Assembly (NCBI RefSeq): GCF_002117485.1
Contig: NZ_CP021031.1
Coordinates: forward strand, 124,001 to 188,000
Source of the DNA: Rhizobium sp. NXC14
Lineage (GTDB): Bacteria; Pseudomonadota; Alphaproteobacteria; Rhizobiales; Rhizobiaceae
Length of the DNA: 64,000 bases
Direction: 5' to 3'
In this document: positions 19,765-28,787 of the stretch, piece by piece
Position numbering within the stretch: the stretch's first letter is position 1
How the letters are laid out: the number at the start of each line of letters is the position of its first letter
Made by a program: the position numbers and the translations under genes
The notes under the pieces: generated by a model
Seen by the model: the letters and a program-made list of their open reading frames with translations, nothing else
Databases searched by the model: none
Told to the model about the DNA's origin: nothing

Positions 19765-20740
19765 GCGTGTCTCCCAATGGCTAGCGTTGGAAACTCGACG
19801 CCCATCTGTGCCAGGTCGTCCCAAAGGCTTTCTGTGAAACCGCGTAGAACGATAAGTTTCGAATGTATCATTCGAGATCCGCGAGATGTGACCAATCAGG
19901 CAGGCGGTGGAGCCCGACCGCGGAGCTGGCCGCCGAACAGTGAGACTTCTATCGCCGCGGAGAAATGGAAACGCCTCGTTCGAAATATCCTCATCGACGA
20001 TCGACTGCAGGATCAACCGCGCCTTAGGGCCCGCGATCGCCATCTGCGCCCACTGATCAGTCGCCGATGCCAGCCGCACGTCAAGATCCGGCCACAGCGT
20101 CTGCGAGCAGAATTCAAGGTGGTTCATCACGCCTGCCGCATAGGCTGTTGTGGTCGTCATGAAAAAGTGATCATCCGACAGGCGGCTGGTTGTGCCGTCA
20201 TCGTAGATCATGCCGTTCTTCGCGCAGCATCAGACCATAGCGAGCCCTGCCGACTGGCAGCTTCAAGCATTGCAGTAGACGCGGTTGAGGAACTCGCCCC
20301 CGTCCTTCCCGCAGATCTCGATCTTGCCGTGCATCGAGACGTCACAAAGGCCGGCATTCTTGCTAACGTTCAGCACTTTCCGGTCCACGCTCTCCCGCCA
20401 GCCGCTTTCGCCGCAGGGCGGGAGTCAGGACGAGCGCTACCAAAGTCCGGTCTCAACGAACTGGGCGCCGTTCTTCCTTCCCGTTCGTGAGCGTCGTTCT
20501 GACAATCGACGAAAGCTTTGCCCTTGACGCCAGGAATGTTCCACAGCGGCTTTGCTAGAGGCGCGCCAATGTCTCCTTCTATAGGCCCGAAGTCGACCGC
20601 GGTTGCCTTCAAGCCTGTCCGGCGAGCAGTTCGGCTGCGCGCTGGGCGCCGTCGGCCGCGCTTGCGGCCAAGCCTGTCGTCGAATGGGCACTTCCGGCAG
20701 GGTCGAGGCCCCTGGTCGTCGGGTACCCGCAACGCCGCGT
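19761..20740 (-). pseudogene. soxA: Sarcosine oxidase alpha and gamma subunit genes, decayed
   Basis: Upstream of folD the minus strand carries pieces of heterotetrameric sarcosine oxidase. Alpha-subunit text includes EGDIGAPLAKPLWNIPGVKG with AFVDCQND following, then MIYDDGTTSRLSDDHFFMTT, LEFCSQTLWPDLDV and DQWAQMAIAGPKARLILQ. A gamma-subunit tail (FTESLWDDLAQMGVEFPTL) ends in a TGA that overlaps the folD start. Large internal parts are missing and the frame changes repeatedly. The complex oxidises sarcosine and feeds formaldehyde to tetrahydrofolate, which fits the adjacent folD relic. Confidence 0.75.
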
Positions 20741-21140
20741 GCTCTGTTTCGGCTTATGCCGCCTCGCTATCGATCCTCGAAGCGATCCCCGCTCCATTAA
20801 GGGAGCGGCGGTTGCGCCTTGCGTCGAGGTGGAGGACGAGTATTGGGTTTCATCCTGATCAGCTTTAGCTATGTTCGCCGCGTGCCGAATCCCTGAATGT
20901 ATAGATCCTTGGCAATTGCTCGGAGCGCGGCGATCGCCAGACCAAAAAAGCAGGCTAAGTGACCCAGAGCGAACAAAGAAGCCGCTAAGGTAACGACGAC
21001 TACCGCAGAGCGCTAAAAGACCCCTACGACGCACATTTCCAACTTTTCACTGCCGACGCCCAGCTAATCGCGCGCGTGTTGCCTGGGGGCTGGAAGGGCC
21101 GTAATCATCGCATCTTTCAAACCACGAAGCTCTCCGCCCG
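20741..21140. other. Spacer after the peptidase gene, nothing recognised
   Basis: No supported gene, hairpin or promoter found. Confidence 0.4.
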
Positions 21141-23504
21141 TCACTCGCCTGATTTGTCCTTCGGCAGCTCCACCTGTACGGCGTTCCAGTTGGGCGGGTT
21201 CTGCCGGAGAATGTTGCGAACAAAAAAATCCAGCAGTTTGCGGTTAGTGAAAGTGCCAGGCGCACCATGATCCGCACCAGGCACATAGACCATTTCAAAA
21301 TCTTTTCCCGCCTTAATGAGCCGATCGGCAAGCTGGAAAGTGGAGGAGGGATCGACATTTTTATCCATTTCGCCGACGACCAGCATCAATTTTCCGCGAA
21401 GTCTGTGGGCATTGTCTATGTCGGAGGACTGCGAATATTCAATTCCGACCGGCCAACCCATCCATTGTTCGTTCCACCAGAGTTTGTCCATACGGTTGTC
21501 ATAACAACCGCTGTTGGCGACCGCAACCTTATAGAACTCGGGGTGGAAGAGCAGCGCACCCACTGCATTTTGCCCTCCGGCAGAGCCACCGAAAATTCCG
21601 ACATTGGAGATGTCGTACCAAGGAAACTCCACGGCCGCCGCCTTGTGCCAGAGGATGCGATCTGGAAAGCCCGCGTCCTTCAGGTTTCTCCAGATGACGT
21701 CATGAAAGGAGCGCGAGCGGTTGTTAGTGCCCATGCCATCGATCTGCACGACGATGAAACCTAATTGCGTGAGCGGGTCAGTCACCGGCCGGAATGATTT
21801 AGGGACAAACGAGCCCTGCGGGCCGGCATAGATGCTCTCCACCACTGGATATCTTCTCTTCGGATCGAAGTTCGCCGGCAGATGAATGACGCCCCAGATA
21901 TCGGTCTTACCGTCCCGCCCTTTAGCATGAAAGCTGATCGGCGGTTGCCAGCCGGCAGCGATCAGCTCGGAGATTTCCCCGGTCTCGACATCCATCAGTT
22001 TGGCGTTGTCTTTGGCGCGATAGAGCGTCGTGCGCGCTGGCAGATCGACGCGCGACGATAGGTCGACATAGTAGCGGCCGCTGGCCGAGAATTCTATGTG
22101 GTGGTTGGCCGGCTCGGGTGTGAGCGCGGTCAGCCCCTTCCCGTTGAAGCCAATGCGGTACGCGTGGACGAAATAGGGATCCTCGTCCGGGTTCATACCG
22201 CTTGCTTCGAACCAAATCACACGCTGGGTCGGATCGACATAGTTCACCGACCGCACCACCCAATCACCACTGGTGATTTGGTTCTTCAGCGCGCCGGTCC
22301 GGCCGTCGAACAGATACAGATGCTCGTGCCCGTCGCGTTCCGACGCCCAGATGATCTCCTTGCCGTCATCGACATCATAACGGAATGTCTTCCCAGTCCG
22401 GTACTGGTCCCCCGACAGCGGTAGGTAATTGACGAAGGTCTTGCTCGCCTCCTCGACTAGCGCGCGCGTGCGGCCGGTGGTGGCATCCACCTCAATCAGA
22501 CGATAGATCTGATGGCCGCGCTGGTTGTATAAGAAGGTGAAGCCGCGCGCGTCCTTCCACCACTTTATCGGCGATATGTGAAACGGGTTCGAAAACAGGA
22601 CATTTTCGATTACGATGGGGCGCCGACCGGCAATATCGAATAGCACCGGCTGGGGAACTGACAGCACGTCACCCGCCTTAGGATAGACGATGGAAGAAAA
22701 TTTGGGTTGAAGCTGGTCCGTTGGCGAGGATTCGAGGTAGTGTACCTCCCGCTTTTCACCAGGACGGATGCGATAGGCCGCAAGGTGGCGCGAGTCAGGA
22801 GACCAGCGGAGCGTGGAAAAGGCATAGTAGTTGCCTTCCGATCCGTCCCAGCTCAGAGGAACATCCTTGGAGCCGTCCTCGCTGCGTAGGAAGATATTGT
22901 AGTTCTTGATATAGGCGCTCCATTTGCCGTCCGGCGACACGCTCGTCTTGCCGGGATCGTTTGTCGCCGCCGGCGTGTAGTCGTACCTCACCTCCTGATA
23001 GTCCGGATCGCTCGGAAGCAATTCGGTGTAGGTGCAGGTGTAGCTCGCAAGGTCGCAGCTCCATAACTCTTTCCCGCTGCGGAAGATGAGCCTGCTACCA
23101 CTGTCGGTCAGTTTGAAGCGGTCGAACGGAAGGTTTTCGGGCTTATGGCTCCTGTGGCTCACCTTGTTCAGCGCAGCCGCTAGGCGGACCTGATCGAAAG
23201 CAGACCGCTTCTCGCCTGTGGCGGCGTTGACCAGCAAGAACTCGTGTTCGCCGTGACTGCTCCTGCGGTAGGCGAAGGTCTCCTCGGTTACCCAGAAAGG
23301 CACTTCGGGGAGATTAACAGCGAGCCGGCGATAGCGGTCGTTGATGGTGAGCGCCCGCTCGAAGTCCGTCACCGCCAGCGGCGGATCCTCAGGGGCCGGA
23401 CCGTTCGTCAGCGGCTGCGTGCCTGCTCCAGGCACACTGATCAGCGCGGACGTCAAAGCTGCTGTCGTCAACAGGGCGCGTTGCCTGCCTTCAAATTTGT
23501 CCAT
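21141..23504 (-). CDS. S9-family serine peptidase (prolyl oligopeptidase / DPP IV type)
   Basis: A 787-residue enzyme of the S9B type. The N-terminus has a short export-like hydrophobic segment (ALLTTAALTSALISVPGAG). Residues ~60-520 form the beta-propeller (repeated SPDGKWSAYIKN and WSPDSRHLAAYR strands). The C-terminal alpha/beta-hydrolase domain has the nucleophile in GIFGGSAGGQNA, the acid in VVGEMDKNVD, and the histidine in PGADHGAPG. All three catalytic positions are present and the frame is clean. A sigma-54 promoter lies about 290 bp upstream, within a 1.2-kb segment that is duplicated at 42.9-44.1 kb. It may process proline-containing peptides in the periplasm; the substrate is unknown. 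Confidence 0.88.
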   Translation of the reverse strand: MDKFEGRQRALLTTAALTSALISVPGAGTQPLTNGPAPEDPPLAVTDFERALTINDRYRRLAVNLPEVPFWVTEETFAYRRSSHGEHEFLLVNAATGEKRSAFDQVRLAAALNKVSHRSHKPENLPFDRFKLTDSGSRLIFRSGKELWSCDLASYTCTYTELLPSDPDYQEVRYDYTPAATNDPGKTSVSPDGKWSAYIKNYNIFLRSEDGSKDVPLSWDGSEGNYYAFSTLRWSPDSRHLAAYRIRPGEKREVHYLESSPTDQLQPKFSSIVYPKAGDVLSVPQPVLFDIAGRRPIVIENVLFSNPFHISPIKWWKDARGFTFLYNQRGHQIYRLIEVDATTGRTRALVEEASKTFVNYLPLSGDQYRTGKTFRYDVDDGKEIIWASERDGHEHLYLFDGRTGALKNQITSGDWVVRSVNYVDPTQRVIWFEASGMNPDEDPYFVHAYRIGFNGKGLTALTPEPANHHIEFSASGRYYVDLSSRVDLPARTTLYRAKDNAKLMDVETGEISELIAAGWQPPISFHAKGRDGKTDIWGVIHLPANFDPKRRYPVVESIYAGPQGSFVPKSFRPVTDPLTQLGFIVVQIDGMGTNNRSRSFHDVIWRNLKDAGFPDRILWHKAAAVEFPWYDISNVGIFGGSAGGQNAVGALLFHPEFYKVAVANSGCYDNRMDKLWWNEQWMGWPVGIEYSQSSDIDNAHRLRGKLMLVVGEMDKNVDPSSTFQLADRLIKAGKDFEMVYVPGADHGAPGTFTNRKLLDFFVRNILRQNPPNWNAVQVELPKDKSGE

Positions 23505-24251
23505 TACCGTTTCCTTTGATTTACACGTCTAATCCCGGTGTGCAGCAGCAGTTTTAGGATGCCACAACCCTGTCGCACAACCGCCGGGTAGTCCCGGCCG
23601 TCCGGAAATAGCCATTACCGTTTGAGGTTGAATTGAAGGCGCCCCTGTCTTTGGCTCTATCGAGGAGAAAATCTCGTGCGCAACAGACTGATTTCGAAGT
23701 GAAACGCTTCTGGATCGGAGTCGCAAGAATCAGAACCTAAGTCTATCACCTGACAGCGCTGTAGTGGTTCACGTGTTTGATCCATACACCAGCAATCGCC
23801 GTGCCAGATGAGAAACTCTCGATAGAAGAACGTCGCGGGGTCGAAACCGCAATGTAGGATTCCTGCATTGTCGGGCAAAGGGCATCTCGATGCGCATACC
23901 GCAATGCGATCCAATGCGGCTCCGCAGGCTTGGCGAGTCACATCGCGGCTATAGAGGGACGAAGCGAAAGTCTCGGGCAAGCTCACGGTTGCCATTGGCA
24001 ATAGCGGCAATCTTGCCAAGGTGCTAGGCCGCGGTTCGTCGATGTCGGCCACTCCAGGACTTCCTGGCGCTGGCGCGTTGAATTCGACCTTAAGATTCGA
24101 AGCGCCGGGCGAAGCCGCGGTCGCGACCTCGCGTCAGCGATGCAGCTCGCGTGTTTTGGCATAGCAGCGAGCCTCGAGAACTCCTCGGCCGCAACTGTAT
24201 CCGCCAGCTATCCCCGAAATCATAATGGTACCTGGAGGAAGCTGCGTCTCG
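23055..24251. repeat. 1,197-bp direct repeat, copy 1
   Basis: This segment recurs at 42873-44069 in the same orientation at a constant offset of 19,818 bp. I found only two differences, both within 20 bp of the left end. It contains the first 150 codons of the S9 peptidase, its leader and its sigma-54 promoter. In this copy the left side continues into the intact gene and the right side abuts an IS630 relic. Confidence 0.9.
23791..23807 (-). promoter_or_regulatory. Sigma-54 (-24/-12) promoter for the S9 peptidase
   Basis: On the minus strand CTGGCACG-GCGA-TTGCT matches the RpoN consensus with exact GG/GC spacing. It faces the peptidase gene, leaving a leader of roughly 275 nt. The upstream site that aligns with the UAS at 2834 is degenerate here (TGC-N9-ACA), so NifA dependence is less certain than RpoN dependence. 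Confidence 0.7.
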
Positions 24252-25229
24252 TTCCATGGGCGCTCCTGGAGGGTTCTCCAAGCGTAGCAGCAGTGGTCGA
24301 CGATATCCTCGTAGGACTTGAAGACGCGGTTTGAGAGCCAGTTGTCCCCCATGAACTGCCAGATGTTTTCGACCGGGTTCAACTCGGGCGATTTTGGCGG
24401 TAGTGGCAGGATGGTGATGTTTTCAGGAACGACGAGATTGTTGGACATATCCCGCTTGGTCCATGATGAGAACGGCGTAAGCATTGTCAGCAACGTTGCG
24501 GGAGATCTCAATCAAGTGCTGGTTCATGGATGAGTGTCGCACCACGGCATGACGAGAGCGGCAGCCTTGCCCTGCTTGGGGCAGATGGCACCGAAGATAT
24601 AGGCCGACCGGGTTCGCTGGTCGTGCGGCGCGGAGGGCCTTGATCCCCGCTTGGCCCAGCGGCGGGTGATCTTGTTCTTCTCGCCTATCCGCGCTTCGTC
24701 CTGGCGGGACCGGCGGTGATTTCTGCCACAGCGGCGGGGAAGTTTTTTTAAATGCCTCCGCCGCCTCCGGATCCTGCGCATGATGTCTTGGGCGAGCCGA
24801 GAGCTTGCGATACCCCATGGCACGCACTTCGCGACCCAGGGTCTCCTCGCTCACTGAGATGCGGAACTCTTCCCAAATCCATTGGGCCAGATCACACAGA
24901 CGCCACCGAACGACGCCATCAAGATAAGGCGTCGGCCCGCGCTCGATGGCTTGCGCCAACGCCGTTCGCTGTTCGTCGTTCAGGAGAGAAGGCTTTCCCG
25001 GAGCCTTGCCGTTGATCAGCCCGTCCGGACCGCGAGTATTGAAGCGCACCACCCAGTCGCGCACGATCTGAACTGTCACGCTGCCAAGCCGGGCGGCATC
25101 GGCGCGCGAGCCACCATCATATGCGAACGAAAGAAGCCGCCGCGCCTGATCGGCATCGCGCGTCTGACGGGCCAGACGCCGCAACATGGACCCGTCGAAA
25201 TCCGAACGCAAAGAAAGCGCTGAACCCAT
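24250..25229 (-). mobile_element. IS630-family transposase, frameshifted and 3'-truncated
   Basis: From the ATG at 25229 the frame reads an IS630 N-terminus (LRRLARQTRDADQARRLLSF, GKPSLLNDEQRTALAQAIE, WRLCDLAQWIWEEF). A run of T bases at about 24746 marks a frameshift. The catalytic part continues in other frames (NKITRRWAKRG, YAVLIMDQAG, PLPPKSPELNPVENIWQFM). Homology stops at QERPW, exactly where the 1.2-kb repeat begins (24251). The protein cannot be made. Confidence 0.8.
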
Positions 25230-25329
25230 CGCAAACCTCCTGTTTGCGCCAAAGATTGAGATTCGTTGGCCGTTGGGAATCCCCACGCGAGTCACGCTCA
25301 ATGACGGCTGGTATTAGCTGTGCCCCAAG

Positions 25330-25440
25330 TTAGGCGTTCGCGCAGTAATAAAGTCTTCCAGGAGCACCGAAAGACATCGTTTCGTTGCCCTCTGAGCACC
25401 TGGCGGATCAAGCCGCGGCTATGACCTGTACAGGGCACGA
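25330..25440 (-). mobile_element. ISL3-family transposase fragment
   Basis: The minus strand reads EIVPCTGHSRGLIRQVLRGQ and then NDVF. The same peptide, with two changes, occurs in the larger ISL3 relic at 52.8 kb. It is a stub wedged between the IS630 and IS481 relics. Confidence 0.65.
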
Positions 25441-25469
25441 TTTCCTTCACGGCGGACCGGTCGTCGCGG

Positions 25470-25885
25470 CCGAGGACAAGTCCGAGACGCACCGCTGCCA
25501 ACATTGCCGGCGAGATTGCAGTGTTGCGCCGACAGCGGCTGACGGACAAGCACATCGCCAAGCAGACAGGCGTGTCTGCGGCAACGGTGAGCCGGGTGCT
25601 CAAACCCGCCGGTCTTTCCCGGCAGATATCGAGCCGGCCGAACCGGTGCGGCGCCATGAGCGCGAGCGGCCTGGAGAAATGATCCATGATCGCACCCGCC
25701 AAAGTTCGCGCAGAGGCAAAGGCTGGCGTGCCGGCTGGGATCACGTTCACGTCGCAATCGATGACGCCTCGCGCGTTGCCTTCTCGCAGATATTGTCAGA
25801 CGGAAAGAAGGACAGCGCGGTTGCCTTTCTCAGGGCCGGTGCCGACCTACTCGGCGGCCACCTTTTGGCAACTCTGCCTGTAAGG
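25470..25885 (+). mobile_element. IS481-family transposase remnant
   Basis: Two frames carry recognisable pieces: LTDKHIAKQTGVSAATVSRV (helix-turn-helix), then EPAEPVRRHERERPGEMIH and WDHVHVAIDDASRVAFSQIL (start of the DDE catalytic core). The C-terminal two thirds are missing. The relic ends about 20 bp before the NifA site of the peroxidase gene. Confidence 0.65.
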
Positions 25886-25904
25886 GTTCAATGTCGCGTA
25901 GCAT

Positions 25905-25998
25905 TGTCCGATATATCACAATGTCGGGCATGCAAAACGGCGGGTTCGACCGATTACGCTGCATTAAAAAGAGTTTTGCTTATGGCAGGCATATTGCG
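25905..25998 (+). promoter_or_regulatory. NifA UAS and sigma-54 promoter for cytochrome c peroxidase
   Basis: TGT-CCGATATATC-ACA at 25905-25920 is a perfect NifA site (TGT-N10-ACA). TGGCAGG-CATA-TTGCG at 25983-25998 has the GG-N10-GC spacing of a -24/-12 promoter with one change in the -24 block. The UAS centre lies roughly 95 bp before the predicted transcription start, an ideal distance for NifA. Confidence 0.7.
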
Positions 25999-26271
25999 TG
26001 CAGCCATTTGGAGGGCGCAAGAGAGCAACGAAAATTGCGCGGAGAATCGAAATGTAAAAGCACACTTTCCGCCGGGGCCTGCATCCGATCCTTCTGCAGT
26101 AGGACGATTCGGATGCAAACAAACTAAGAGGTCGTACAGAGATAGTCGAACCAAGGCTGCGCAGGAACTTGGTGCAGCCCCTCGCGCGGATGCCAACTCT
26201 GCATTCGTTCCAACCCGGCGAGATCCTCGATGTCCATAGAGACGCTGTCATGGCAACTCCGGGAGGGGCTG

Positions 26272-27540
26272 ATGTTTCATAATGAAATGGATTCACTGCT
26301 GCAGGAAATCCGCGATTACTTCAGAGCCGGTTGCGCTTGCCGCAATTCTTCGCAGGGACGGAAGACGGCCGGCAGGCAAGCAGCTGGGCCAACTCCTGCA
26401 TCGGCATGGGCGGCCGGTAAGGCCCGAGGACTCGGGCACCTCCTTGTGATCGAAGCTCTCGATGTGATCGGTTTGCCGGCCATCAAAATCCTATTCACTA
26501 TGATGGCTGCCGGCTTGCTGGCAACCACCGCCTTTACTGCGGATCCGATCCCCGCAGATCTTAGAGAAATGGCGCTGGCTACCTTCAAGGCTTTGCCATC
26601 CACCACGCCGGCAGTCGTCAACAACCCGATCACACCGGAGAAAATCGTCCTAGGCACGGCACTATTCTTCGATCCCCGCGTCTCGGCGTCCGGCGTTTTC
26701 TCATGCAACTCGTGCCACAACCTAGCCACCGGGGGCGACGACAATCTTGAAACCTCGATTGGCCATGGTTGGCAGAAGGGGCCGCGCAACGCGCCTACGG
26801 CACTGAACGCTGTCTTTAACATCGCACAGTTCTGGGACGGTCGCGCCGAAGACCTGAAGGCTCAAGCTCAGGGACCGGTCCAATCCAGTGTCGAAATGGC
26901 CAATACACCGGGTCAAGTCATTGCCACGCTTAAATCAATGCCGCAATATGTCGAGTGGTTCAGTGCAGCTTTCGCGGGTGATACCGATCCCGTCACCTTC
27001 GGCAACTTCGCCAAGGCAATCGAAGCCTTTGAAGCCACTCTGGTCACACCGGCTCCCTTCGATGCCTTTCTCAATGGCGATGAAGCCGCCATGACTTCCG
27101 AACAGAAACAGGGCCTGACGCTTTTCATGGAAAAAGGCTGCTCATCGTGCCATGCCGGTACCAACGTTGGGGGGGAGGGCTATTACCGTTTTGGCATTGT
27201 TGAAAAGCCCAGCGCCGACGTCCTGCCGGAAAAGGACAAGGGCCGTTTTGCCGTTACGAATGCATCCGACGATATCTATGTCTTCCGCGCGGCACGGCTG
27301 CGCAACGTAGCACTCACCGCGCCATACTTTCATTCGGGTAAGGTTTGGGATCTCAAGGCCGTCGCCATCATGGGGACCGCCCAGCTTGGCGAAGCATTGA
27401 AGGAAGAAGAAGTTGACCTGATCGTGGCCTTCCATAACTCGCTGACCGGAAAGGTACCGGAGATCGCCTATCCCGTTTTGCCCGCCGAGACGGCGGGAAC
27501 ACCCCAACCTGTTTCGCAGATCTTAGGAAATAAAGGCTAG
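26272..27540 (+). CDS. Di-heme cytochrome c peroxidase
   Basis: A periplasmic enzyme that reduces hydrogen peroxide with electrons from cytochrome c. Two heme-binding motifs are present: CNSCH at about 26704 and CSSCH at about 27139. Other family marks are VLGTALFFDPRVSASG, FWDGRAEDLKAQA and TAPYFHSG. The start is uncertain: ATG 26272 has the best ribosome site (GGGAGGGG), but the export signal (ILFTMMAAGLLATTAFTA) lies some 75 residues further in, and the intervening residues look foreign. A start near 26467 or 26500 would give the usual length of ~345-357. The NifA-type promoter suggests expression in nodules, where it may protect bacteroids. Confidence 0.85.
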   Translation: MFHNEMDSLLQEIRDYFRAGCACRNSSQGRKTAGRQAAGPTPASAWAAGKARGLGHLLVIEALDVIGLPAIKILFTMMAAGLLATTAFTADPIPADLREMALATFKALPSTTPAVVNNPITPEKIVLGTALFFDPRVSASGVFSCNSCHNLATGGDDNLETSIGHGWQKGPRNAPTALNAVFNIAQFWDGRAEDLKAQAQGPVQSSVEMANTPGQVIATLKSMPQYVEWFSAAFAGDTDPVTFGNFAKAIEAFEATLVTPAPFDAFLNGDEAAMTSEQKQGLTLFMEKGCSSCHAGTNVGGEGYYRFGIVEKPSADVLPEKDKGRFAVTNASDDIYVFRAARLRNVALTAPYFHSGKVWDLKAVAIMGTAQLGEALKEEEVDLIVAFHNSLTGKVPEIAYPVLPAETAGTPQPVSQILGNKG

Positions 27541-27784
27541 AGCAGGCTACGGGGATCGCAATCAAGGACGATTGCACGTAATCGTCGCATCAGTTTTAAG
27601 TCCCTGCTTCCGCACTGAGTTCCGTTGTGGGAATGTATGGTGGAAACATGCAAGATAGTCACGATGTTTCCGTGCAGATCAATCCTTTCAGCTCCCGCCG
27701 GCCCAAATCGGGGAGCACTTCACAAATGGGGCAAAGCTTACTTCAAAATGGATTAGTTCAACGGGGTAAGGTCAGCAGCCATCT
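27541..27784. other. Spacer with one copy of a short repeat
   Basis: No gene seen. Contains the 40-bp repeat unit at 27735-27774, immediately before the broken beta-helix gene. Confidence 0.4.
27735..27774. repeat. 40-bp dispersed repeat, copy 1
   Basis: The stretch AGCTTACTTCAAAATGGATT followed by AGTTCAACGGGGTAAGGTCA recurs at 38210-38249 with two differences. Both copies sit at the edge of broken genes. Confidence 0.75.
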
Positions 27785-28361
27785 ATGGCGGTTATGTCTC
27801 AAATTGGACCGTTCGTAACGTCGAGGTCGATCATACCGGGTTGGCGAAATCCGGTTCCATCACCTTCCGCACCGGCTGGAACATCACGATCGAAAACAGC
27901 ACGATCAACGACGTCAACGGCGACGGCATATGGATCGAGAAGATCAAGGGCGTCACGCTCCTCAACAACACCGTCACCAACGCCCACGGCGCTGCGGCGG
28001 ATACCGTACAGTTAAACGACAGCAGCAACATCGTCATCAGCTGCAATTATTTCGATCAAACAGGTGCCGTGATGCGAGAGGGCGTACTGACGCTCGTCTG
28101 GCCCGTGGACGCAGTGATCGAGGGGAACACCATCATCGGCGGCGGCTTCGGGATCAGCGCGCAGCCCGGCACGATATCGCCATCCATGATAACGATATCT
28201 CTAGCTATGGCGGCTACAGCTGGTCTTGCGCCATCGGTCTCGGCGACTCGGGCGACACGCGCAACCACGATATATCAGGCAACTATATCCATGACGGCGT
28301 CTGGGGCGTATCGATCAGCTCCGCTGGCACGGCGACCTATGTTCGTGAGGTCATTCGATGA
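27785..28361 (+). pseudogene. Parallel beta-helix protein, broken paralogue
   Basis: The frame reads GSITFRTGWNITIENSTIND, DGIWIEKIKGVTLLNNTVTN, NSSN-type turns and DAVIEGNTIIGGGFGIS, closely parallel to residues ~140-265 of the intact protein at 28.8-30.3 kb. At about 28170 the frame slips and the match continues in a second frame (IAIHDNDISSYGGYSW, HDISGNYIHDGVWGVSI). The N-terminal half and the C-terminus are missing. Confidence 0.8.
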
Positions 28362-28787
28362 CCGTGAGCGTCCGGCGAACGCATTTTCGCGTTGTCGAGG
28401 GATTGAGCTATAGGACGCGTTTCGTTTCATGACGCGCTCGATTATTTCGGATGCGGTCGGGGGCGAGAGCCATGCGAAGACGGCTTCGATTACGTTATGG
28501 CTGCTGCAGGCCATTGGGCCTTCCTCGCTCCCTATAAGCGCCTGGCGGTGTCCGCATCTGCAAGAATACAACTTATAAGAAAATAGTCCAGAAAACGAGG
28601 ATAAAGGTGAACGAACGGTAACCTAACGTGTGATAATTCACGCAAGGCAAGTTGCACGATAAGGCGAGAAGCGCTCGGCCACCGCAGAGCACGGGCGGCT
28701 TGGGGGGCCGCCAACCTTACCCTTCGCGGCGCCCGCCCCGGGGGCCTGAGGGGGTAAGGTCGGAGAGAAATCGGGCTGAATTGCCGC
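28362..28787. other. Spacer between the convergent beta-helix genes
   Basis: No supported gene. ACCTTACCC at 28714-28722 and GGGTAAGGT at 28752-28760 form a 9-bp inverted repeat with a GC-rich 29-nt loop, just past the end of the intact beta-helix gene, and may end its transcription. Confidence 0.45.

Noticed and set aside
23657..24052. 131-codon frame upstream of the peptidase (and its copy at 43475-43870), considered as a gene
   Set aside because: It covers the sigma-54 promoter and leader, has no recognised family, and the related region at 2.7-3.0 kb does not keep the frame open.
24090..24281. YHYDFGDSW segment resembling pRiA4b ORF3/TnpR-like proteins
   Set aside because: Only a dozen residues match, the frame crosses a repeat boundary, and it is broken at once; too little to annotate.
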